DNA from: Pontibacter populi
Lineage (GTDB): Bacteria; Bacteroidota; Bacteroidia; Cytophagales; Hymenobacteraceae
NCBI RefSeq assembly: GCF_019336435.1
Contig: NZ_JAHWXQ010000001.1
Location: 1,364,001 to 1,428,000, forward strand
DNA length: 64,000 bases
Direction: 5' to 3'
Shown here: positions 28,099 through 37,489 of the stretch, in pieces
Position numbering within the stretch: position 1 is the first letter of the stretch
Layout of the letters: each line of letters begins with the position of its first letter
The notes under the pieces: model-generated
What the model was told of the DNA's origin: nothing
Databases searched by the model: none
Seen by the model: only the letters and a program-made list of their open reading frames with translations
Position numbers and translations under genes: made by a program

Positions 28099-28752
28099 TT
28101 ACAGTTTTGCAACTACGCCTTCCAGCCCTTCATCTTTCAGAAGTTCATTGAACGCTTCAGCATGTTGCTTATCGTCAAAACGGCCAATTTTAAGCTTGTG
28201 TATCTTTTTACCGCGTACTTTCTCTTCCATCAGTTCTACGGTCAGGTGCTTGTCAAACGCTTTCAGGCGTTCGGTTTGCTGCAGCGCTAGCTCCTCTGAA
28301 CTATATTCACCCTTCTGTATTGCGTAAATAGTTGGTTCGGCTACGGTAGCTGTTGCCAGCGATTGACCCGGTATTTCGATAACTTCTACTTCTACTTCGG
28401 CTACGCCAAGGCTATGGATATCTAGTTTTTTAGCGGCAACTTCTGACACGTCGATAATGCGGTTGCCTACAAAAGGGCCACGGTCGTTGATGCGAAGAAT
28501 GACAGATTCATTGTTGGCGGGATTGGTTACCTTAACCTTAGTGCCGAAAGGAAGTGTTTTGTGGGCGGCGGTCATGTCGTTTTTATTGTAACGCTCGCCA
28601 CTGCTGGTTTTTCTGCCGTGGTATTTACTTCCGTACCAGGAGGCGGGTCCTGTTTGGGTCTGGGTGTTATCTTGTGCTATAGCTATTTGGCCGATGCCAA
28701 TAAATAGAAAAATGATTACTGTTAAGAGGATGCACTTTCTATTATATATCAT
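28099..28752 (-). CDS. rlpA: RlpA-like septal lytic transglycosylase with SPOR domain
   Basis: 217 residues. Signal peptide (IAIAQD), then a double-psi beta-barrel (~35-125) with GPASWYGSKYHGRKTSSGE, MTAAHKTLPFGTKVKVTN, VILRINDRGPF and IIDVSEVAAKKLD, the RlpA signature including the catalytic-type Asp/Arg block. The C-terminus (~140-217) is a SPOR-like peptidoglycan-binding fold. RlpA cleaves denuded glycan strands at division sites. On the minus strand a TAAATTTG element sits about 25 bp upstream of the start, resembling a Bacteroidota -7 box, but no -33 element is visible. Confidence 0.87.
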   Translation of the reverse strand: MIYNRKCILLTVIIFLFIGIGQIAIAQDNTQTQTGPASWYGSKYHGRKTSSGERYNKNDMTAAHKTLPFGTKVKVTNPANNESVILRINDRGPFVGNRIIDVSEVAAKKLDIHSLGVAEVEVEVIEIPGQSLATATVAEPTIYAIQKGEYSSEELALQQTERLKAFDKHLTVELMEEKVRGKKIHKLKIGRFDDKQHAEAFNELLKDEGLEGVVAKL

Positions 28753-29040
28753 AGTTTAAATTGTTGGTGAAACAGCAAATTTACGAATAATTTTTTAAAC
28801 GAAGCCTTTTAGCGCAATATTGCCCTCAGAGTGTAGGGGGATACAGGATACGATACAAAGTTGCTATAAGGGCTGTAATGCGAAAAGTGCTTTTTATGCA
28901 AGTATAGGCTTATTTTAATGGAGGTGTCAGAAAGAAAGTACAATAAAAAAATTCATGAAAATATTTTCATAATGGTATAAATTCATACGTCCGTACAATT
29001 TTCTGCGCAAAAGCGTATAGTATAGCATACAAAGTTTAAC

Positions 29041-29949
29041 ATGGATTTTGGGAAATTACAGAACATAGATCACGTAGATTTTACGCTGCCGCCAGATCAT
29101 CCTGATACTCAGTCTTTACTGATAAGGAACAAGCAGGATGAAAAACCGGAAGTGTATATTGGGTTGCCGGTATGGGTAAACAAAGCGTGGGCAGGGAATA
29201 TTTATCCGGCAACGATGCGCGAAAAAGATTCGCTGCTGTGGTATGCCAGGCAATTTAATACGATAGAACTCAACAGCACCCATTACCATATCCCCGGAGA
29301 TACAACGATAGAACGCTGGAGAAACTCTGTCCCGCGCGGGTTTAAATTCTGTCCGAAGTTTCCGCAGCTTATCAGCCACGAAAGCGCCTTACAAAACACC
29401 CATAGCATGACAGCTGCTTTCTGCGAGGCCATTGCCGGACTGGAGGATAACCTGGGAAGTTCTTTCCTGCAGTTGCCTCCCAACTTCAGTCCTCACCAAC
29501 TGCCAGACCTGGAAGCGTTTGTGAAGTTTATACCGGAGACCATTCCGGTCGCCGTAGAACTGCGTCATCCCGATTGGTTTGTAGACAATATCGCTTCACT
29601 GGAGCTTTTTGAAGTACTGGAAAAATATGGCATTGGAACGGTACTGACAGATGTAGCTGGTCGCCGCGATGTGCTGCACATGCGCCTGACCACGCCAACT
29701 GCTATGATCCGCTTTGTAGGCAACGGCCTGCACCCAACAGACTATAAACGCATCGATGCCTGGGTCGAGCGCCTGAAAATATGGTTTGACAACGGTCTGC
29801 ATCAACTATACTTTTTTGTGCACGAACCTGATAATACGTTAGCGCCTGAGTTGGCCATTTACCTCATCGAGAAGCTGAATAAAGTATGTGGTCTTGATCT
29901 GAAAGTGCCGAAGAAATTTGTACAGCCTGTGCAGGGGGAGTTGTTTTAG
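29041..29949 (+). CDS. DUF72 (YecE-like) protein
   Basis: 302 residues with the DUF72 TIM-barrel pattern: VYIGLPVWVNKAWAGNIYP, YARQFNTIELNSTHYHIP, VPRGFKFCPKFPQLISH, LGSSFLQLPPNFSP and VAVELRHPDWF. The enzymatic activity of the family is not established in my knowledge. An N-terminal extension of about 35 residues precedes the barrel. No partner gene is adjacent; the 3' side is a 1.1-kb repeat-rich spacer. Confidence 0.85.
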   Translation: MDFGKLQNIDHVDFTLPPDHPDTQSLLIRNKQDEKPEVYIGLPVWVNKAWAGNIYPATMREKDSLLWYARQFNTIELNSTHYHIPGDTTIERWRNSVPRGFKFCPKFPQLISHESALQNTHSMTAAFCEAIAGLEDNLGSSFLQLPPNFSPHQLPDLEAFVKFIPETIPVAVELRHPDWFVDNIASLELFEVLEKYGIGTVLTDVAGRRDVLHMRLTTPTAMIRFVGNGLHPTDYKRIDAWVERLKIWFDNGLHQLYFFVHEPDNTLAPELAIYLIEKLNKVCGLDLKVPKKFVQPVQGELF

Positions 29950-30118
29950 AGGATTTACCTCTCCCCAGCCCTCTCCTAAAAACAGGAGATGGAGTTTAAT
30001 GTAACGGTATAGATTTACTTATGGTTCTATAGTCAATATTGCTGGCGCGAGCGCCATCGCTCGTGACTAACTATGGTGTTGAGTCTCCTGACGCAACTGG
30101 CCCGGCAGGGTCAAGAAT

Positions 30119-30162
30119 TGTCTGAATCAGGATTTACAGGATTAAAGGATTGGTAGGATTTG
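30119..30162 (+). repeat. AATCCT-type dispersed repeat, copy a
   Basis: Begins TGTCTGAATCAGGATTT and continues with spaced AGGATT units. Its inverse lies at 30941-30984, so the two bracket composite repeat copy 1. Other copies are at 52394 and at the window end. Confidence 0.75.
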
Positions 30163-30903
30163 GCTACTGCTATAGTGGGAAGTTAAAGTTCTATAGTTTC
30201 CGTTAGTCCAACCACCCCTTTACCCCCTCCTTGTCTAAGGCGGGGAGCTTTTCTTACTTTTCCATTTGTCATCCTGAAAGGATCTTGGTAAAAGGGAGGT
30301 TGGGACTTTGCTATAGTTAGTGGCACAATTCTATAGTTGACAATTAACCCACCCCTGCCCCTCCCGAGAGGGGAATTTCTGCTTTGGGTATTGTTGGTTT
30401 TATAGTTCTATAGTTCTATAGTTGGTGTTTTAACACCCCTATAGTCCCCTCAAGGGGACAATTCTGCCATCACCAATTTCTAAGCTATAGTTTTATATTT
30501 ATCGTCCACGAACTGGACAGGTTCACCTGTCCTTTGAAACTATAACCACGATAAATTTCGAAGCTTACCTGTTCCAACTATAGATTAGCTACCGAACTGA
30601 TCTCAGTCTTTGGGTTGAGCGCCTTGTAGATTTCTGGTACCGAAGGTATTGTGAGGCACGAACAAAAGAAATGTACACCGCGCGATGCCCGAAGACGGGG
30701 CCTCCCGGCCGTGAGGGCACCAAAGCCAACTATAGAACTGTAAATGAGTAGAGCTCCCAGGATGAAAGGAAATTTGAAAGGATAGCTTAGTTCGGATAGT
30801 AGAGTAGCAAGCTATAGCATTGTAGCTTCTCAAACTATAAGCTGGGATAGATTTCTCACTCCGTTCGAAATGACAAAAGAGAAGTAAATCAACTAGAATC
30901 CAG

Positions 30904-30935
30904 ACACTAGCAGGAGCTGCGCACGCTGCTAGGTC
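30904..30935. repeat. CTAGCAG/CTGCTAG hairpin element, copy 1
   Basis: CTAGCAG (30907-30913) and CTGCTAG (30926-30932) flank GAGCTGCGCACG. The same 30-bp element occurs at 53079-53110. Confidence 0.75.
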
Positions 30936-30940
30936 ATTAG

Positions 30941-30984
30941 AAATCCTGTAAATCCTTCACTCCTGAAAATCTGTGATTCAGACA
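30941..30984 (-). repeat. AATCCT-type dispersed repeat, copy b (inverted)
   Basis: AAATCCTGTAAATCC through to GATTCAGACA, the inverse of the element at 30119. It is more diverged than the other copies (TTCACTCCTG in the middle). Confidence 0.7.
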
Positions 30985-31023
30985 TAAAAAAGCGGCTGCC
31001 CCAGATGGAGCAGCCGCTTTTAC
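30985..31023 (-). terminator. Terminator of the M16 peptidase operon
   Basis: AGCGGCTGC (30991-30999) pairs with GCAGCCGCT (31010-31018), flanked by A and T runs. It ends the minus-strand M16 operon. Confidence 0.85.
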
Positions 31024-31047
31024 TATAGTTATGTTAAAATCTTAAAC

Positions 31048-33138
31048 TTAGATCTTAAACGTATCGTCGCTGATGCCTTTGTTAACTTCAACGCTCTTTA
31101 CTTCAGCTTTAATAACCTGCGGGCCAACAGACGTCTCTACAGTGTGAGGTACTTTAATACCACTTACTTCTTTATAGTTGCTGTAGTTTTTAGTCTGCGT
31201 AAGTACACCTTGTGGCGACTGAAGGCTTTTCACATCTTTCAGTAACAGGCCAGTGTTCTTGTCGAAATAGTGTAGTGTTTTCTGGCCGTTGGCCTGCGTA
31301 GCTTCTACTACATACGCCTGCTTGCCATCAACATCTTCCATGCCGGTTACTTTGGTTGTAACGCCAAGCTTGTCGTAACGAGACTGTGCAAACATATCAG
31401 CTTCCAATTTCTGTGTAGCAAGTTCTTCGGCAGACATCTCTTTGTTAACGCCTTGCATCGGAGCTTCCATTTTACCCTTGTTGCCGTTGATGATCACACG
31501 CTGCAGTGGGCTGTTGTTCATGCTTACCAGTGCTACAAACTTGTCAGTGCCTTTCTGCTGCTGTGTAATTACAAGTGGCATGCCCTGTATAGTTGCGTTG
31601 CTGGTTACAGTGATATCTTTTACCTTTTCAATGTTCGCTTTGCCACCAATTGCTTTGATATAGTTAGCCAGCACTTTTTCGGCAGTTACATCAGCAGGAA
31701 CAGTTGTTGCGGCAGCACGGCGGTCCACTTTTTCGCCGGCAGTGTTATAGTAAGCTATCTGACCATCTTCCAGGTCAAATTTCTTAAGTTTAGAAGCTAT
31801 ATCAGCAGCATTACCAACAGCCACAATGTATAACTGCTCAGGAGTTACATATTTCTGAGCTACACGCTGAATATCTTCTGCTGTAACAGCTTCTACTTTT
31901 TTCAGGTAGTTGGCATAGTAGTCGGCTGGCAGGTTATAACGCGCTATGTTGATCGCGTAAACGGCTACAGTTGCAGGATTCTCTAAGCCACGGGCAAAGT
32001 TACCGGTCATGTACGCTTTCGCATAGTTCAGTTCGTCGTTCGTTACACGCTCGCTACGAATTTTGTTAAGTTCTTTCATAAACTCAACTGTAGCACTATC
32101 AGTAACAGCGTTACGCACGTTAGCCGATGCATTAAAGCGACCCAAGATTTCGTCAGTAGAAAGTGAAGAGTAAGCGCCGTAAGTATAGCCTTTGTCTTCA
32201 CGCAGGTTCAGGAATAAACGGGCAGAGCTGCCACCACCAAGGATCGTGTTCATCAACTGAGCAGCAACTGCATCCGGAGCACCTGGCTTCAGGTCAGCTG
32301 GGTTAACGAACGAAAGTACGCTTTGCACGGCACTTGGTCTGTCAACTATAACAACCTGTGTTTTAGTTGGCGCTGCCGGTAATGCAAATGTTTTAGCTGG
32401 TACATTGCCTTTTTTCCAGTTCTTCAGCGATTTGTTCAGCAGCTTTTTAGCTTCCTTCGGAGTAATGTCGCCAACTATAGCCAGGTAACCAATGTTTGGT
32501 TTAAAGTACGTGCTATAGTAGTTCTGAACGTCAGCAAGCGTAATGCTTTCAACTGTTTTTTCAGTCATTACCTCACCGTATGGGTGATCTTTGCCATACA
32601 GCAGCATGTTGCGCATCTTGCTGGCAATCGCATCCGGGTTATCTTTTTCAGATGCCAGGTTCGCAATCATTTGCTTCTTCACTTTGTCAAGCTCTTCCTG
32701 AGTAAACTTAGGGTTAAGCAGGGCATCAGAAGTAAGATTTAATAAGGTAGGCAAGTGTTTTTTAAGCGATGATGCATTAAAGCCTGTTGAGTTGAACGAC
32801 AGGTTAGCGCCAATAAAGTCTACCTGCTCATCAAACTGGTCTTTGGTACGGTTAGCGGTACCGGTACGCATCATCTGGCCTGCTGCCGATACATAACCAG
32901 CTTTATCGCCTTCCAGGATCGGATCTCTGTCCAGAACTAAAGACATGGAAACAACCGGTTGCTTATGGTTTTCTACTACATAAACTTTCAGGCCATTTTT
33001 CAGGGTAATCTGCTCGTATTTGCCCAACTCAATTTTAGGAGCCGGACCCGCAGGCGGCGGAGACTGTTTTGTTTGTGCCGGAGCGACAGACACCAGTGCC
33101 AGAGCCAGCGCCAGTGTGGTATATAGTTTCTTTATCAT
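31048..33138 (-). CDS. M16 family protein, probably inactive subunit, fused to a LolA/sorting-protein-like domain
   Basis: 696 residues with a signal peptide (VAPAQ). Two M16 halves occupy ~35-460 and the substrate-binding motif LREDKGYTYGAYS is kept in the second half. The zinc motif HxxEH is missing: where it should be, residues 80-91 read AGYVSAAGQMMR. It is therefore likely the non-catalytic partner of the M16 protease encoded immediately upstream. Residues ~480-696 form a separate beta-rich domain (VLANYIKAIGGKANIEKVKD, GMPLVITQQQKGTDKF, HYFDKNTGLL) resembling lipoprotein-sorting/LolA-like folds. The pair presumably acts in the periplasm on small peptides. The C-terminal fusion could bind lipidated or hydrophobic substrates, which is an inference. 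Confidence 0.85.
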   Translation of the reverse strand: MIKKLYTTLALALALVSVAPAQTKQSPPPAGPAPKIELGKYEQITLKNGLKVYVVENHKQPVVSMSLVLDRDPILEGDKAGYVSAAGQMMRTGTANRTKDQFDEQVDFIGANLSFNSTGFNASSLKKHLPTLLNLTSDALLNPKFTQEELDKVKKQMIANLASEKDNPDAIASKMRNMLLYGKDHPYGEVMTEKTVESITLADVQNYYSTYFKPNIGYLAIVGDITPKEAKKLLNKSLKNWKKGNVPAKTFALPAAPTKTQVVIVDRPSAVQSVLSFVNPADLKPGAPDAVAAQLMNTILGGGSSARLFLNLREDKGYTYGAYSSLSTDEILGRFNASANVRNAVTDSATVEFMKELNKIRSERVTNDELNYAKAYMTGNFARGLENPATVAVYAINIARYNLPADYYANYLKKVEAVTAEDIQRVAQKYVTPEQLYIVAVGNAADIASKLKKFDLEDGQIAYYNTAGEKVDRRAAATTVPADVTAEKVLANYIKAIGGKANIEKVKDITVTSNATIQGMPLVITQQQKGTDKFVALVSMNNSPLQRVIINGNKGKMEAPMQGVNKEMSAEELATQKLEADMFAQSRYDKLGVTTKVTGMEDVDGKQAYVVEATQANGQKTLHYFDKNTGLLLKDVKSLQSPQGVLTQTKNYSNYKEVSGIKVPHTVETSVGPQVIKAEVKSVEVNKGISDDTFKI

Positions 33139-33240
33139 GAGTGATATATCTCTTTTTATACTTGACGGAAGGCTATGAGGCGAAGTAGTTGCTTAAGTAT
33201 AAACCGGGCGTCCTGTAGCATCATAACCTTTGTCTTAAAC

Positions 33241-34578
33241 TTACTGTTTAGGCTGAGCTGACTTTGGCAGGTAGTGCAATACTACACGGTTATCCTTGGT
33301 CAGGTACTCTTTAGCCACACGCTGAATATCTTCTTTGGTAACTTTCATGTAACGGTCGATCTCTGTGTTGATCAGATTCGCATCCTTATAGTATACATGG
33401 TAGTTGGCAAGGTTTTCGGCACGGCCGGCTACAGTGCTGTTCTGCTGCACAAACTGGCTCTCGATCTGGTTGCGTAGTTTCTGGAACTCCTTATCGCTAA
33501 GAGGCTCTGTTTTTACACGCTCAATCTCCACGTTCATAGCATCTTCCAGGTCTTGTGCATTTGTACCAACGCTCGCAATGGCGTATGTCAGGAACAGACC
33601 CGGATCTTCGGTAGGGAACGGTACAGACAGGGCTGCAACAGCTTTTTGCTGCTTATCTACCAGCGCTTTTGGTAAACGCGCGCTCTCTCCACCAGATAAT
33701 AAAGTGGTCAGCATGGATAATGCATAGTGATCAGGAGTACCCTGAGCCGGGATGTGGTAAGCCTGTATAACTGCCGGTAGCTGGATGTTGTCGTAGACAA
33801 TTTTACGACGCTCTTCTGTTTGCTTCGGCTCTTTTATAGTTGGGCGAGGGATAGCTTTTGTGCCTTTTGGAATGCTGCCGAAATACTGCTCGATCATTTT
33901 CTTTGTATCGTCGATGTTGATATCGCCGGCTATAGAAAGTGTTGCGTTGTTAGGCACGTAGAAAGTCTTATAGAAATCACGGAACTCCTCGATCTTAGCG
34001 CTATTTAAATCTTCGAACGTACCGATCGGGGTGATCTTGTAAGGGTGTTCTTTGTAAGCTAAACCAAATGTGTTTTCCAGTATAGTTCCGTAAGGCTGGT
34101 TATCAACGCGCATGCGCTTTTCTTCCTGCACTACTTTGCGCTGGGTTTCTACGCCTGTTTCGTCTACTTTAGCACCTTTCATACGCTCCGCTTCCATCCA
34201 AAGGCCTAAAGCAACCTGGTTTGATGGCAGCAATTCGTAGTAATAAGTTCTGTCGAAAGAGGTGTTGGCGTTTAGTGAACCACCGGCAGCCTGCACCATG
34301 CCCATGTACTGGCCACGGTCAATATTCTCAGTGCCTTCAAACATCAGGTGCTCGAAGAAGTGAGCAAAACCTGTACGGCCTTTTACTTCGTTTTTAGAGC
34401 CTACATGGTAAAGAACTGATACTGCAACGTTTGGGGTGGAATTGTCCTTGTGCAGGATCACATGCAGTCCGTTCGGAAGGGTGTATTCCGTGAACTCGAT
34501 CTTGTTGCCCTGGGTTTGCGCAAGTGCAGCTGCACTGGTCGCACACCACAAAAGGCAGGCGATAATTTTACGTTTCAT
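33241..34578 (-). CDS. M16 family zinc metallopeptidase, catalytic subunit
   Basis: 445 residues, signal peptide (AAALAQ). The inverted zinc motif HFFEH is at 73-77 (GFAHFFEHLMFEGT), with the downstream Glu ligand in ETQRKVVQEEKRMR, so the active site is intact. The second half holds LPKALVDKQQKAVAALSVP, the usual Arg/Tyr binding block in altered form. It lies 102 bp upstream of the HxxEH-lacking M16 gene on the same strand. Pairing of active and inactive M16B subunits is well known in bacteria, and a periplasmic heterodimer is inferred. Confidence 0.9.
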   Translation of the reverse strand: MKRKIIACLLWCATSAAALAQTQGNKIEFTEYTLPNGLHVILHKDNSTPNVAVSVLYHVGSKNEVKGRTGFAHFFEHLMFEGTENIDRGQYMGMVQAAGGSLNANTSFDRTYYYELLPSNQVALGLWMEAERMKGAKVDETGVETQRKVVQEEKRMRVDNQPYGTILENTFGLAYKEHPYKITPIGTFEDLNSAKIEEFRDFYKTFYVPNNATLSIAGDINIDDTKKMIEQYFGSIPKGTKAIPRPTIKEPKQTEERRKIVYDNIQLPAVIQAYHIPAQGTPDHYALSMLTTLLSGGESARLPKALVDKQQKAVAALSVPFPTEDPGLFLTYAIASVGTNAQDLEDAMNVEIERVKTEPLSDKEFQKLRNQIESQFVQQNSTVAGRAENLANYHVYYKDANLINTEIDRYMKVTKEDIQRVAKEYLTKDNRVVLHYLPKSAQPKQ

Positions 34579-34683
34579 ATGTTGTTAAGTGTAAAATGAT
34601 ACTTGTTGCTGTAGAAAAGCACTCAGAAAAGGCCACTTCTCCACCGTATAAATTTAACCTAAAAACTATCAGTATCCCAGCCG

Positions 34684-34729
34684 GCAAGTGCTTTCAGTTG
34701 TTACGATTCTGCGAACTCATAGCACTTGC
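34684..34729. repeat. Long-arm inverted repeat upstream of the M16 operon
   Basis: GCAAGTGCT (34684-34692) and AGCACTTGC (34721-34729) are perfect 9-bp arms around a 28-nt loop containing TTGTTACGATT. There is no T tract. It lies 106 bp upstream of the M16 start and could be an operator or RNA structure. Confidence 0.45.
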
Positions 34730-34795
34730 AGACGAACCCAGCCGATAACTCGACGAACTATAACTATAGTTTAGCACGCTACCGGAAACTATAGT

Positions 34796-34833
34796 TCATA
34801 AAAAAAGCGTCCCGGTTAAGAGACGCTTTTTTA
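34796..34833 (-). terminator. Terminator of the GDSL/FadL operon
   Basis: AGCGTC (34806-34811) pairs with GACGCT (34822-34827) with long A and T runs on either side. It ends the minus-strand GDSL gene. Confidence 0.8.
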
Positions 34834-34853
34834 TAGTTTATAAGCTGTTGTAC

Positions 34854-36245
34854 TTACGGGAATACAACTGTGCTGTACTGTGTTTCATCAACCTTTGGTA
34901 CGCGTGCGTTATATTTAGCATTGATGGCACCAATAAACTCGTTTGCGGCCAAAGCGGCGCCACGTTGTGTAAAGTGAATACCATCTAAGCTGAAGACGTT
35001 ACCAGAAACAAATGTACTGCTGTAAGTTACACCGTTAAGCGTGAAACCTCCTGATACTTTATTTAGGTATGCGTTAAAGTCGGCGTGTGCCAAGCCATTG
35101 TCATCAGCAATCTTTTTGATCGCAGCATTATAAGCATCTGTATGCTGCTTAATGATTGCCAGCTCAGCAGCAGAAAGCACATACTCATCACCTAACGGAG
35201 ACATAGAGCCTTTGCCCTGACACTTAACGAGGTCTGAAGCTGGAAGAAGTACCAGCTCGCCTGCTACCATTTTACGAGGCATGCCATCTTCTAACACTAC
35301 AAAGGCATTAGCACCTGCAGTAAAAGTAATATGACCCAGACCTTGTGCTTTATAACCAGCTGTTAGCTGTGTAGCCTGCTCAGCAGTAAGAACCAGCGCG
35401 TTGTAAGGTATAGTTGTGAAGTAAGGTATTTTAGCTACATCCGGGATGTTGCCTAAAGCTCCTTTTGCACCTTTTGCAGTAAGCTGTTGAACCAGTGCGC
35501 CTATGTACTGGCCAAAGGCAGCAGGGGCAGTAGGGTAGTTCGGAGAAGGCTTTTCAGCAGTTGGAGCATCAGCGTTACCACCTGCAAGTGCATAACCTAA
35601 CACATCGTTGTTGCCAATCCAAAGGGTAAAGAAAGTTGGATTCTGAGCAACGGCATCTGCTATTACGCTTGTTGCTGGAGAAGTTGCGAAGCGAACAAAG
35701 AATGGGTTAGCAGTACCATTGGCCAGTCCAGCCGGGCTACCATAACCAGGAGCCAGTAAATGGAAAGACTTAGCACCCGGTACACCCATGTTATTGTAAG
35801 GGCCTTGCTGCGTAGGGGCTGCACCTATAAAGGCTGCCGGATAAGCAGCTCTGGCTCCGGCTTCAACCGGGGCAAGTCCTACAACACCAGCGCAGTCAGC
35901 CTGCACTTTCAAAATACGCTTCTGAGGCACTTCTGCTCCCGTAGCTGCAATTACCGGGCTGCCTAAGCTAACACCAGCAGGCATTAACGGCTGTCTGAAA
36001 TCTGTGCCGCCACCTACCTCTGCAAATTGCTGTGCAAGTATAGATGGATATGAACTCTGCTGACCTTCAAGGTATAAAGCTCCATCAGCAAAACCTGCTG
36101 TAAGCGAGTTACCAAGCGCAACGTATTTTGAAAAATTAGCCTCGCCCGCTGTTGGGTTTGGAGCATCGATCTCAGGATCGCAGCTTGTAAGTAGTGTACC
36201 GGCAAAAAGTGCCAGCATACCAGATTTATAGATAAAATTCTTCAT
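34854..36245 (-). CDS. GDSL/SGNH-family lipoprotein hydrolase
   Basis: 463 residues. The lipobox LLTSC places the lipidated Cys at 22. Block I is YVALGNSLTAGF with nucleophile Ser47; block III WIGNNDVLGYAL carries the Asn; block V DGIHFTQRG supplies Asp and His. All SGNH catalytic blocks are present. The protein should be a lipid-anchored esterase/lipase of the outer membrane. It follows the FadL-like gene by 17 bp, so the two are one operon, suggesting that fatty acids freed by the hydrolase enter through the porin. The middle segment (~85-200) is longer than in minimal SGNH enzymes and may form a lid or binding insert. Confidence 0.85.
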   Translation of the reverse strand: MKNFIYKSGMLALFAGTLLTSCDPEIDAPNPTAGEANFSKYVALGNSLTAGFADGALYLEGQQSSYPSILAQQFAEVGGGTDFRQPLMPAGVSLGSPVIAATGAEVPQKRILKVQADCAGVVGLAPVEAGARAAYPAAFIGAAPTQQGPYNNMGVPGAKSFHLLAPGYGSPAGLANGTANPFFVRFATSPATSVIADAVAQNPTFFTLWIGNNDVLGYALAGGNADAPTAEKPSPNYPTAPAAFGQYIGALVQQLTAKGAKGALGNIPDVAKIPYFTTIPYNALVLTAEQATQLTAGYKAQGLGHITFTAGANAFVVLEDGMPRKMVAGELVLLPASDLVKCQGKGSMSPLGDEYVLSAAELAIIKQHTDAYNAAIKKIADDNGLAHADFNAYLNKVSGGFTLNGVTYSSTFVSGNVFSLDGIHFTQRGAALAANEFIGAINAKYNARVPKVDETQYSTVVFP

Positions 36246-36262
36246 ATCAGTTTTCGGGGAAA

Positions 36263-37489
36263 TTAGAAGTTATAGTTAAGAGCAACGCCAGGTATGTAAG
36301 CTATAGACTTGTAAGTACCACCTATTCCACCAGACAGGTTAGATGCATCTGTTCTCTCTTTTTTGTTGATGTAAAGGAAAGAAGCATCAATGCTGATGTT
36401 TTCGTTGATAGAGTAGCCTAAGCCAAAAGACAGACCGCGTGAGTCAGAATCCGGTGTTTCAGGAGTAAGGTAGCCATCCTGTACAGGGGTTTCATCCAGG
36501 TAAGTACCGGCACGCAGGGCAAGAGATTCCGTTACGTTGTACTCTGCACCGATACGGTAAATATATACATCTTCGTAGTTACGGGCGTTCTCAGTAAAGT
36601 TGCTGCCGTTTACATCTGCACCATAGTCAAAACGCAGTTTTTCGTATGCGCTCCAGCCAACGCGGCTGATATCAACTGCAAGAGTCAGTTTTTCGGTCGG
36701 GTTAAAGCCAATACCCAGTGTTAAAGTAGATGGCAATGGCAGTTTAGCTTTAAAGCTTGTACCATTAGCCGGGAAACGTGACTGAACAGAAGCAGGAACA
36801 TCAAATTCAGCTGTACCTTCTTCTACTTCCATATCCACCTGAGAGCGGTAGTTTAAGCCTAATGATAGTTTTTCAGTTGGCTTGAAGAAAATACCCAGGT
36901 TGTAGCCAAAGCCACTTGCATCGCCATCCAGTTCAGCTCTTCCTTCACCTTCACTGCCTTCCAGCGGAATAGAACGCTTCAGGTTTACACCACCAGTTGA
37001 GTACACAAAACCAGCACCTATACCTAACTTTTCAGTTACCTGGTAGCTAAGAGTTGGCTGCACAAAAATAGCCTTTAACGATAGTTCGTTTAAGCCGAAA
37101 CGACCGTTCCACTCATTACCCCAGTTTACAGTGCTGCCAAATGGAGTGTAAACCCCAAGACCAGCTTTTAATTTATCAGTGATGCCGTAAACACCATACA
37201 CCTGGAACGGCGTACCTGTAGGGTTATCGGCCATAATGGTGTTATTAGATTCCGGTGCCTGGTAAGCGATTTTAGAAATAATAGCACTGGCACCTATAGT
37301 TACGCCATTACGTGCCTGCGCCATAGCGCCAGGGTTAAAGAAGATGCTGGAAGTTCCTGTAACCAGACCAGTACCTGTATGGCCCATACCAATTTGTCGC
37401 TGGCTTGCCAGGTTCACTTGGTATCCGCCGGCCATGGCCGTGCCCGTAAGCAGGGTGCTGCCCAGCAAGGCTAAGATTTTGCTTTTCAT
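36263..37489 (-). CDS. OmpP1/FadL/TodX family outer-membrane transporter
   Basis: 408 residues. Signal peptide (TAMAGG), then the FadL plug-type start YQVNLASQRQIGMGHTGTG and SSIFFNPGAMA, followed by barrel strands (LKAGLGVYTPFGSTVNWGNE, TLTLGIGFNPTEKLTLAVD) and a C-terminal aromatic (ALNYNF). FadL proteins take up long-chain fatty acids or other hydrophobic molecules. It is the first gene of the operon with the GDSL lipoprotein. Confidence 0.88.
   Translation of the reverse strand: MKSKILALLGSTLLTGTAMAGGYQVNLASQRQIGMGHTGTGLVTGTSSIFFNPGAMAQARNGVTIGASAIISKIAYQAPESNNTIMADNPTGTPFQVYGVYGITDKLKAGLGVYTPFGSTVNWGNEWNGRFGLNELSLKAIFVQPTLSYQVTEKLGIGAGFVYSTGGVNLKRSIPLEGSEGEGRAELDGDASGFGYNLGIFFKPTEKLSLGLNYRSQVDMEVEEGTAEFDVPASVQSRFPANGTSFKAKLPLPSTLTLGIGFNPTEKLTLAVDISRVGWSAYEKLRFDYGADVNGSNFTENARNYEDVYIYRIGAEYNVTESLALRAGTYLDETPVQDGYLTPETPDSDSRGLSFGLGYSINENISIDASFLYINKKERTDASNLSGGIGGTYKSIAYIPGVALNYNF

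Larger units (their letters stand above)
29950..30990 (-). repeat. Composite intergenic repeat, copy 1
   Basis: This ~1-kb non-coding mosaic holds, in order, GC-rich C-run hairpins, GGACAGGTTCACCTGTCC (near 30515), a CTTTGGGTTGAGCG block (~30605), a 47-bp core at 30680-30726 (GCGCGATGCCCGAAGACGGG then GCCTCCCGGCCGTGAGGGCA) and TTCTCACTCCGTTCGAAATG (~30850). The same blocks recur at 38.7, 52.4 and 56.8 kb. The small ORFs inside are judged spurious. It lies between convergent genes. Confidence 0.85.

Noticed and set aside
29950-31047. Composite repeats as insertion sequences
   Set aside because: No transposase ORF, no clear terminal inverted repeats common to all four copies and no target duplications visible.
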